32,967 nucleotides of DNA from an uncultured Coriobacteriaceae bacterium (GTDB taxonomy: Bacteria > Actinomycetota > Coriobacteriia > Coriobacteriales > Atopobiaceae): positions 26,398 to 59,364 of the forward strand of contig CADAAU010000018.1 in the NCBI GenBank assembly GCA_902786015.1, given 5' to 3'. This document shows positions 27,276 to 32,967 of this stretch, piece after piece. The notes under the pieces are model-generated. The model ran no database searches, was not told where the DNA came from, and saw nothing but the letters and a program-made list of their open reading frames with translations. The translations under genes and the position numbers were made by a program. How positions within the stretch are numbered: the stretch's first letter is position 1; the number at the start of each line of letters is the position of its first letter.

Positions 27276-27674
27276 CCGATGCGATAGAACGCGTGCAATA
27301 GGTATGCCGGACACAGAGACGCGCCATCCCCGGCGCGTCACGCGGTCCTCCCTAGTCCGCACGGCTCTGTGCATCGGTAGCGTGCCCATTGGGATCGAGA
27401 GATTCGCGGATGTGGCCGTTGCCTTCGACGGCGGCAAGCACGTGGAGGTGGCAAGCGCAACGGAATAGCTGGCAGTACTTCCTGCCGATTCCTCGCCCAC
27501 ATTTATGCACAGCGCAATTATACTAAAGATACTTTTATCCATAATGGTGGCTGTAGCATGGAGGTATGCATTCGAAGTGTATCTTCTGGTGGCGGGGCCT
27601 TAGTCCCTGTGACCTCATAGACATACATAACCTACATCCTCTGGCCTGCCAATTACTGCGAGAAGGGAGAAACG
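27276..27674. other. Intergenic region before the Nif11 peptide
   Basis: About 400 bases. It holds a perfect 8-bp GC hairpin (27318-27325 with 27332-27339, GACGCGCC/GGCGCGTC), possibly ending transcription from the helicase remnant. A TATACT -10-like element at 27519-27524 would leave a leader of about 145 bases before the peptide gene. An open frame at 27265-27468 has no ribosome site and no recognisable product. Confidence 0.4.
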
Positions 27675-27857
27675 ATGGATCTCAATAACGTATCCGAGCA
27701 TCTGATGGAGGAGGCGCGTAATTGCAAGACGCCCGAGGAGCTGCTCGACCTTGCCAAACGAGAGGGCATTGAGCTCTCTGATGAGCAACTCGAGGGAGTC
27801 GCAGGGGGCCAAGACTGGTGTGGCCCGTTTGGTTGCACGAAGGTGAAAATCTGCTAG
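27675..27857 (+). CDS. Nif11-type RiPP precursor peptide
   Basis: 60 residues. The leader, residues 1-45, is acidic and helical with KTPEELLDLAKREGIELSDE, the Nif11 leader pattern ('-peel--lake-Gi-lsdeeL--vaGG'). It ends in EGVAGG, a Gly-Gly cleavage site for a peptidase-containing ABC transporter. The predicted core is QDWCGPFGCTKVKIC: 15 residues with three Cys, one Thr, one Trp and two Lys. GAAGGGAG precedes the ATG. No modifying enzyme (LanM, radical SAM, YcaO) and no transporter is visible within the window, so partners are remote or lost. With a single Thr and no Ser a lanthionine route is limited to one ring; disulfide or Cys-directed changes are possible. A functional class is inferred. 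Confidence 0.72.
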   Translation: MDLNNVSEHLMEEARNCKTPEELLDLAKREGIELSDEQLEGVAGGQDWCGPFGCTKVKIC

Positions 27858-27874
27858 CTAACAAATGCAAAGGA

Positions 27875-27922
27875 GCGGGTTTCTTGTCACATCGTGCGCG
27901 AATGATGTGACAAGAGACCCGC
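27875..27922. terminator. 19-bp hairpin after the Nif11 peptide gene
   Basis: Arms at 27875-27893 and 27904-27922 (one wobble) give a 19-bp stem with a 10-base loop, 17 bases after the peptide's stop. There is no T-run on the plus side. It could be a terminator or a 3'-end stabiliser for a short mRNA, or a regulatory RNA. Confidence 0.5.
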
Positions 27923-28105
27923 CGCTCATTCAGACTACCGTTGACGCGAACGTATGCACGTGCGCATAGGCGCCTCAAATGCATACCAAAATGCATGGAA
28001 CTCCACTGGTCTGGGAATCGACTACGTCAACGTCGAGGAGCACCTCCTTGGGTTGTGAGGTAGGTCAATCGGGCTTCAGGCATGGACTTTTAGGCGCAAA
28101 GTGAG

Positions 28106-28160
28106 GTACTATTAACGCAGTTTATTTCATTTAGAACGACATATCCTGCGTTAAAAGTAC
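28106..28160. promoter_or_regulatory. 15-bp inverted repeat upstream of the DUF4143 ATPase
   Basis: GTACTATTAACGCAG (28106-28120) and CTGCGTTAAAAGTAC (28146-28160) match as inverted repeats at 14 of 15 positions around a 25-base AT-rich spacer. It ends 34 bases before the gene's start, in the right place for an operator. A promoter or small-transposon end is also possible. Confidence 0.5.
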
Positions 28161-28194
28161 ATCCATTTGCCTACTGACAAATGTGAGGAGGGTC

Positions 28195-29487
28195 ATGTTC
28201 AGACGAAAGTACGAAGTAGCGCTGATGGAGTGGAAAAACCGGCCAAACAGAAAGCCCTTGCTCGTTCGCGGCGTGCGCCAGTGTGGAAAGACGCACCTGC
28301 TGAGGCATGCCGCCGGAGCCATGTTCGACAACGTCGTCTACGTCAACCTGGAGAACGATCCGGCGGCCCGAACGGACTTCCTGGCCGGGCTCGATCCCCG
28401 TCGCATCATCACCTCTCTCGAAGCGAGGACCGGGCAGAGAATCGTGCCGGACAAGACCCTCATCGTCATCGACGAGGTGCAGGCATGCGAGCAGGCCTTG
28501 ACGTCCCTTAAGTATTTTTGCGAGGATGCATCACAGTATTACGTTGCTGCTGCGGGCTCTTTGCTGGGGGTGGCGATCAACCGCGACAGCTGGTCATTTC
28601 CCGTCGGGAAGGCGGAGATGCTCGACATGGCTCCGCTCGACTTCGAAGAGTATCTCTGGGCACGGGGCAAGGACAGCCTTGCGCAGAGCATCCGCATGGC
28701 GTTCGACTCCATGACCCCCCTCGTCCCCAGCCTCCACGAGGAGGCACTTCGCCTCTACAGGGAGTACTTGGTCGTGGGAGGAATGCCCGAGGCGGTGCAG
28801 ACGTTTGTGAGCACCAGCTCTGTCATTGACGTCGCCGAGAAGCACCGCATCATCTTGGACGGATATTCGGCCGACACGAACAAGTATGCCTCAGTCGAGC
28901 TCAGCGCAAAGACCAGGGCTTGCTTCGATTCCATTCCTGCCCAGCTCGCGAAGGAGAACAGGAAGTTCCAGTACAAGGTGGTGCGACGAGGAGGCAATGC
29001 GTCTCTGTTCGGGGACGCGCTCGATTGGCTCGCGCTCTCTGGTACCATCATGCGATGCACGCGCGTCTCGCAGATCGAGAGTCCCTTGGAGGCGTTCGTT
29101 GACATGCCGAACTTCAAGATATACCTCTGCGACACGGGCCTGCTCGTCTCCAAGTCGGGCGCGCAACGCGCGGACATACTCAACGGGCTGGCATCGACGT
29201 TCATGGGCGCCGTAGCCGAGAACTCGGTCGCCCAGGCGCTTGCAGCCAACGGGTACAGCCTGCACTACTGGACGCGAGACAACCGTGCCGAGATCGACTT
29301 CGTCGTCGAGCGACAGGGATGCCTCTCGGCGGTTGAGGTCAAGTGGGGCGAGAACACCAGGGCCAGAAGCCTGGCCTCCCTGCGGGAGAACAAGTCGGTA
29401 AATAGGCTTATCAGGATTTCTGCCAAGCCATTCGGGAACGCGGGCGACATGATGTCCGTGCCGCTCTACGCTGCGCATTGTCTGTAA
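28195..29487 (+). CDS. AAA ATPase with DUF4143
   Basis: 430 residues. The N-terminal AAA_14-type ATPase has Walker A GVRQCGKTHLL, Walker B-like TLIVIDEVQAC and sensor segment YVAAAGSLLG. The C-terminal DUF4143 region (about 220-430) contains the PD-(D/E)xK-like RAEIDFVVE followed by SAVEVKWGE, typical of this family. The ATG at 28195 follows GAGGAGGG; an in-frame GTG at 28183 is an alternative. Such ATPases are abundant, often accessory genes whose role is unknown, with suggested links to defence or mobile elements. It is monocistronic. Confidence 0.85.
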   Translation: MFRRKYEVALMEWKNRPNRKPLLVRGVRQCGKTHLLRHAAGAMFDNVVYVNLENDPAARTDFLAGLDPRRIITSLEARTGQRIVPDKTLIVIDEVQACEQALTSLKYFCEDASQYYVAAAGSLLGVAINRDSWSFPVGKAEMLDMAPLDFEEYLWARGKDSLAQSIRMAFDSMTPLVPSLHEEALRLYREYLVVGGMPEAVQTFVSTSSVIDVAEKHRIILDGYSADTNKYASVELSAKTRACFDSIPAQLAKENRKFQYKVVRRGGNASLFGDALDWLALSGTIMRCTRVSQIESPLEAFVDMPNFKIYLCDTGLLVSKSGAQRADILNGLASTFMGAVAENSVAQALAANGYSLHYWTRDNRAEIDFVVERQGCLSAVEVKWGENTRARSLASLRENKSVNRLIRISAKPFGNAGDMMSVPLYAAHCL

Positions 29488-29584
29488 GCAAGATTGGGGC
29501 GGCTGGCCTGAACACGATTGCGACTCGCCGATAGGATACAATTCTTGCACGAGGTCCACAGGCGAAGAACTGATTGGAGGAGAG

Positions 29585-29689
29585 ATGCGCGCCGTTGGCG
29601 TAACCACTCCGGATGCTGTTCTATACGACGCGCACATGAGCCAGTCTGATGCGCAGGAGTACGTCCGTAAGTCCGTTGCACTTGCATAG
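29585..29689 (+). pseudogene. N-terminal fragment resembling UPF0175 (antitoxin-like) proteins
   Basis: 34 residues after a strong GGAGGAG site, containing PDAVLYDAHMSQSDAQEYVR and KSVAL. This resembles the start of UPF0175 proteins ('v-ip--vLydthms-eeA--f~k~~~Al'). Full members have about 80-100 residues, with a helix-turn-helix part after this point (SiGyCaeiA). Here a TAG follows KSVALA. It is read as truncated. A real small peptide is possible but less likely. Confidence 0.4.
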
Positions 29690-29782
29690 TCAACACACTT
29701 AGGTCTGGTGGGTTCAGGGTTTCAGACGAGGTCATATGCTATGTGTTGCGTGTTGCTGGCGAGCGATGAAAGGTTCTGGCGT

Positions 29783-29812
29783 TTGCGGCAAAGCCGTGAG
29801 TGACAATATAAG
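29783..29812 (+). promoter_or_regulatory. Probable promoter before the duplicated pglX start
   Basis: TTGCGG (29783-29788) and TATAAG (29807-29812) with an 18-base spacer. It is placed about 50 bases before the ATG at 29864. It would transcribe the short pglX fragment and the following AlbA_2 gene. Confidence 0.4.
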
Positions 29813-29863
29813 GTGTGTGGCATAGAGCAAAGAACTGAATGATATTGCATAGGGGAGGCGTCT

Positions 29864-29948
29864 ATGGGCTCCAGCAGGATAAGGAACCTCGCGACGGGCG
29901 TGCGCGACGCGCTGCGCGCCGAGGTGCCGGCCAGGCTCGACGCGGTGC
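29864..29948 (+). repeat. 85-bp direct repeat, copy 1
   Basis: Matches 31489-31573 at 83 of 85 positions; mismatches are at base 5 and base 63 of the unit. The pair flanks the AlbA_2 gene. Confidence 0.9.
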
Positions 29949-29971
29949 CTGCCAAACGCGACGTTGCTTGA
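29864..29971 (+). pseudogene. Duplicated 5' end of pglX (first copy)
   Basis: 35 codons beginning MGSSRIRNLATGVRDALR, then a stop. The first 85 bases match the start of the pglX copy at 31489 with two mismatches, while the sequence before them and after them differs. It has its own GGGGAGG site. The peptide alone cannot act as a methyltransferase. It lies 33 bases before the AlbA_2 gene. Confidence 0.8.
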
Positions 29972-30004
29972 CGCAAGAACGAATCACTGGAGGAGGGCAA
30001 GATT

Positions 30005-31429
30005 GTGGCGCTCGACATTCCTAAACTCTTGAATGGGCTTTTATCGCGTCCCACGGAGGGGGAGTGGTACGAGTTCAAGGAGAGCTGGTTCGAGCCGTAC
30101 GCTCTTGGCGAGTACATCTCGGCGTTATCGAATGCTGCCGCACTTACTGGCCGGGAATGTGGCTACTTGATATGGGGCGTATCGGACACCACGCATGAGG
30201 TCGTGGGAACTAGCTTCATGTGGCGGCGAGACGTCCGTGGCGAGCCGCTTGAGCACTGGCTGGCTCGCCAGCTCTCGCCAAGCGTCGCTTTCGCCTTTGA
30301 CGAGGGCGAATTGGATTCGGCGCGGGTCGTCGTGCTTTCGGTTCCTGCCGCTAAGGGCGTCCCAACGTCGTTTGCGGGAGTGCGTTACCAACGAGTCGGA
30401 TCCAGCAAAGTCAGCCTGGTGAAGCACCCAGAGCGCGAGGCACAGCTGTTCAGGACGCTATTTATCGGCCCGCCGACCATCGAGAACACCGAGTCGTCCG
30501 ATCAGGAGTTGTCGTTCACACGGCTCTTCACCTACTATGCGGGCCGTGGTATCGAGCTACGACATGCGACGTTTGCGAAGAACCTCGGTTTGCTCACGAG
30601 GGACGGTACGTACAACCTCCTCGCGCAGCTGCTCTCCGACAACAGCCGCATGCCTGTGCGTGTCTCCCTGTTCCGAGGCGCGGACAAGGCGTCTCCCATG
30701 TACTCCGTGCGCGAGTTTGGCAACACGTGCCTGCTGCTCTCCCTCGACAAGGTGCTCGAGTACGGAGAGGTGCTCAACGTGCCCCAGGCAGACGAGCGCG
30801 ATCGCGTGGTGGAGCGAAAGGAGATCCCGCTCTTTGACGCCGAAGCGTATCACGAGGCAGTCATAAACGCGTTCGTTCACAACGCATGGGTGAGCGGCAA
30901 TGCGCCCATGATCAGCGTGTTCAACGACCGAATCGAAATCCTCTCCCGCGGCACGCTGGCTCCCGGACAGTCCATGGAGGGCTTCTTCTTGGGCGAGTCC
31001 GTCCCGGTGAACAGGGCGCTCTCGGACCTGTTCCTCCAGCTTCACATCAGCGAGCGTTCCGGTCGTGGGGTGCCCAGGATCATTAAGGCGTACGGGCGCG
31101 ACTGCTACGAGTTCCGCGAGAACTCGATTGTGGTCACCATCCCCTTCCGGCGTATAGACGCGGTGTCGGACCAAGAGGTGGGGGATAAAGTGGGGGATAA
31201 AGTGGGGGATAAAACAATTTCCGCACCGCGAGACGCCAATTTGAACGAAACCCAATGGCGAGTCCTTGTTCAGATTCGCGATAATCCCCATGTGACTCAC
31301 GAGCAGCTGATGACGATCCTTGGGTTGGGTAGAACGAGCATACAGAACGCCGTTTCATACCTTCGGGAGAACGGATATATCGAGAGGGTCGGATCAAAAA
31401 AGACTGGTTGGTGGCATGTGCTGCAGTGA
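30005..31429 (+). CDS. AlbA_2 (Schlafen-type) ATP-binding protein
   Basis: 474 residues from a GTG with GGAGGAGGG upstream. The N-terminal AlbA_2 domain (about 1-140) has GEWYEFKESW, GYLIWGVSD and VRYQRVGSSK. A GHKL/HATPase_c_4-like domain (about 250-385) has AVINAFVHNAW, then SERSGRGVPRI. A short linker contains VGDK three times, and a winged-helix domain ends the protein (about 415-474, TQWRVLVQIRDNP then GRTSIQNAVSYLRENGYIERVG). Proteins of this layout are usually called transcriptional regulators or ATP-binding proteins, and some lie in BREX loci. The DNA target is unknown. The C-terminal helix-turn-helix suggests DNA binding. It lies between two copies of the pglX start. Confidence 0.85.
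   Translation: MALDIPKLLNGLLSRPTEGEWYEFKESWFEPYALGEYISALSNAAALTGRECGYLIWGVSDTTHEVVGTSFMWRRDVRGEPLEHWLARQLSPSVAFAFDEGELDSARVVVLSVPAAKGVPTSFAGVRYQRVGSSKVSLVKHPEREAQLFRTLFIGPPTIENTESSDQELSFTRLFTYYAGRGIELRHATFAKNLGLLTRDGTYNLLAQLLSDNSRMPVRVSLFRGADKASPMYSVREFGNTCLLLSLDKVLEYGEVLNVPQADERDRVVERKEIPLFDAEAYHEAVINAFVHNAWVSGNAPMISVFNDRIEILSRGTLAPGQSMEGFFLGESVPVNRALSDLFLQLHISERSGRGVPRIIKAYGRDCYEFRENSIVVTIPFRRIDAVSDQEVGDKVGDKVGDKTISAPRDANLNETQWRVLVQIRDNPHVTHEQLMTILGLGRTSIQNAVSYLRENGYIERVGSKKTGWWHVLQ
31178..31213 (+). repeat. Three tandem 12-base repeats inside the AlbA_2 gene
   Basis: GTGGGGGATAAA occurs three times back to back, encoding VGDK each time in the linker before the winged helix. Unit length is a multiple of three, so copy changes would keep the frame. 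Confidence 0.9.
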
Positions 31430-31488
31430 TGTAGGCCTGTCACATGTTTGCAGATAAAAGAGCGAAGTTGTTGTAGGGAGAGAAGACC

Positions 31489-31573
31489 ATGGACTCCAGC
31501 AGGATAAGGAACCTCGCGACGGGCGTGCGCGACGCGCTGCGCGCCGAGGTGTCGGCCAGGCTCGACGCGGTGC
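31489..31573 (+). repeat. 85-bp direct repeat, copy 2
   Basis: Matches 29864-29948 at 83 of 85 positions and forms the start of the longer pglX copy. Confidence 0.9.
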
Positions 31574-32235
31574 TGGCCGAGGGCAGCCGCGAGCGGCTCG
31601 AGGAGACGGCTCGCGTGCGCGCCTTGGAGGCCGACATCAAGGGGTACGGGCGCGAGGAGGTGGTTGAGAGGGCCGCACACACGTGGTTCAACCGCCTGAG
31701 CGCGCTGCGCTTCAGGACGCCAACGGCTACACGCCCACGCCCGTGGTCACGCCCCGCGAGGGCCTGACCCAGCCGGCCGTCCTCGCCGACGCGGGCCAGG
31801 GCGTCTTCGACCCGGAGTACGGCGTGGCGGCCGACGTGCGCCAGCGCGTCGTGGCGCTGCTCACGGGCGCCGCGCCCTCGGCCAACGCGGCGGAGGACGC
31901 CTACGCCCTCTTGCTGCGTGCGGCGTGCGCACGCTACGCGGGACCGATGTCCTACCTCTTCGCCGAGGACGTTGCCTCCTCTCGGCTCATGCCGGCGGGG
32001 CTCCTCGCGCAGGGGTCGCTGCTCTCCCGCGTGGTGGAGGGGCTCGACGAGGAGGCCTGCTCGTCGGTGGAGGTGCCGGGCTGGCTCTACCAGTCCTACG
32101 TGGCCGAGCGCACGGACGAGGTGTTCGCGGGCTACAAGAAGAGGAAGAAGGCGCAGGCCGCAGACATCGCGCCCGCCACGCAGCTCTTCACGCCCGAGTG
32201 GATTGTGCGCTACCTCGCCCAGAACAGCCTAGTAG
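31489..32235 (+). pseudogene. pglX: BREX-type adenine methyltransferase PglX, 5' part only
   Basis: PglX methylates host DNA in BREX phage defence. The ATG at 31489 has GGGAG upstream. The first frame gives the family's opening, ending in VERAAHTWFNRLSALRF; one base is missing near 31712, and the next frame continues with DANGYTPTPVVTP. Later come GWLYQSYVAERTDEVFAGYKK and ATQLFTPEWIVRYLAQNSL, all PglX landmarks. It breaks off at about 32230 where the IS630 element begins, before the methyltransferase motifs (NPPY). Most of the roughly 1200-residue protein is absent, so it is non-functional here. A sequencing error could explain the frameshift but not the truncation. Confidence 0.8.
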
Positions 32236-32870
32236 AGCGTTCCCTAATAAGCCAGACTGATTTTGGGCTTCTCTGAGGCGTCTATCTCGTCCATCCTGTA
32301 GCGCCAGCGGTGGACGACCGGCACCCTGTTGACCTCGCCGAAGTACAGGTAGATCCTTCGCGCGAGCTCGGCCTTGCTCTCGACCCTGATGCCCTTGAGC
32401 ATCTGGTGTGCCATCTTGGCGAAGAACCCCTCGATCATGTTGAGCCACGAACCGTGGGTCGGGGTGAAGACGAGCTCGAAGCGGCCCGGGTGCGCCTGGA
32501 GCCACGCCCTCGTCTCCTTGGACTTGTGGGCGGAGTGGTTGTCGAGCACCAGCCTGATCACGTCGCCCTCGGGGTAGTGCTCGTCCAGCCTGGCGAGCAG
32601 GCGGCAGAAGTCGGAGCTCTTGTGCGTGGCGCTGACCAGCGGGAACGCGTGCCCGTCCTCCAGGTCGATGCCCGCCAGCAGCGACAGGGTGCCGAGCCTC
32701 CTGTACTCGTAGTCGCGCCTCACGGCGCCCCTGCCCGCCTCGTTCGGGACGGGGCGCAGGTCGGGCGAAGTGACGGCGACGGCCTGTATTCCGGGCTTCT
32801 CGTCGCACGAGACCACGTGCGTGCGGCGGGGGCCTCGGGCGAGCTCCTCCGGGGTGCCCACCTCGTCCTC
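32231..32870 (-). mobile_element. IS630-family insertion sequence, partial
   Basis: The sequence joins the pglX remnant at a TA dinucleotide (near 32229-32230), the usual IS630 target. The right-hand end with its terminal repeat is not seen before other sequence begins at about 32862. Only the transposase 3' part is present. Confidence 0.6.
32244..32861 (-). pseudogene. IS630 transposase, N-terminus missing
   Basis: 205 residues from a GTG near 32861, covering the catalytic part of an IS630-type DDE transposase. It has VVSCDEKPGIQAVAV (first Asp), GTLSLLAGIDL, LVLDNHSAH (second Asp) and TPTHGSWLNMIEGFFAKM (Glu). The N-terminal helix-turn-helix half of about 130-150 residues is not seen in the reading frames upstream, so it is treated as 5'-truncated. 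A two-frame organisation with the first part beyond the window is less likely. Confidence 0.75.
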
Positions 32871-32967
32871 GGCGCCGCAACCTTGGAGGACATCTGCGCC
32901 GCCGCGCTCACGGTGACGGACCGCCCAAGCTACAAGGCCATAAACACGCTGGCCAGGAACAGGTCGC
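32862..32967 (+). pseudogene. Possible C-terminal fragment of an IS21-like IstA transposase
   Basis: The plus strand reads TLEDICAAALTVTDRPSYKA then INTLARN, which resembles the tail of IstA proteins ('ygaeRLEaAcarAL----sYk-vk-iL'). It is cut by the window edge and abuts the IS630 remnant. The family call is tentative. Confidence 0.3.

Noticed and set aside
27265..27468. Plus-strand 67-codon frame after the helicase remnant
   Set aside because: No ribosome site and no family resemblance; the GC hairpin at 27318 lies inside it.

Overview
The window looks like chromosomal DNA from a GC-rich Gram-positive host, most probably a gut or oral Coriobacteriia member of the Olsenella/Atopobium/Collinsella type. 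This is inferred from the G/C-rich third codon positions, strong AGGAGG-type ribosome binding sites, the fermentative gene set (adhE, GH1 phospho-glucosidase) and families common in that class (CmpB-like membrane proteins, short zinc-ribbon membrane proteins, AzlCD, EFR1 ferredoxin). No taxonomic marker gene is present, so the genus is not resolved.

Layout. 1-200 holds a broken minus-strand remnant of a clostripain-like (C11) peptidase, directly upstream of a large PLD-helicase-DUF3427 protein (257-3277), a probable defence-type nuclease/helicase. 3.4-6.4 kb carries three plus-strand membrane proteins (zinc ribbon, four-helix unknown, CmpB-like) ended by a strong terminator. 6.4-13 kb is housekeeping: a tandem-HD protein (minus), thrS, a coupled stand-alone C-terminal lobe of a trans-sulfuration enzyme, adhE, an APH-like kinase and a lipoprotein. 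14.1-17.6 kb is a minus-strand group: acyl-ACP thioesterase, Nudix-like protein, a membrane-anchored protein, thyA and folA. 17.8-23.5 kb runs plus: HAD phosphatase, azlC-azlD, 6-phospho-beta-glucosidase, a bactofilin-like membrane protein and an EFR1-type flavodoxin/ferredoxin. 23.6-26.0 kb is minus: DUF2971 with a short upstream ORF, a PhzF-like protein and a DUF1801 protein.

From about 26.3 kb to the end the window is an accessory island full of broken genes. It has an internally deleted UvrD/HelD-like helicase, an orphan Nif11-type RiPP precursor (27675-27857) followed by a 19-bp hairpin, a DUF4143 ATPase preceded by a 15-bp inverted repeat, a truncated UPF0175-like fragment, and a wrecked BREX locus. 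The BREX remnant has the 5' end of pglX present twice as an 85-bp direct repeat flanking an AlbA_2/Schlafen-type ATP-binding protein. The longer pglX copy is frameshifted and then cut by an IS630-family element, itself abutting a possible IS21-like fragment at the window edge.

The most interesting points are the orphan Nif11-leader peptide with a three-cysteine core, the pglX direct repeat that could allow excision of the Schlafen-type gene, and the DUF2971 gene whose translation seems to depend on a 27-codon upstream ORF. All family names come from reading motifs by eye; no database search was run.
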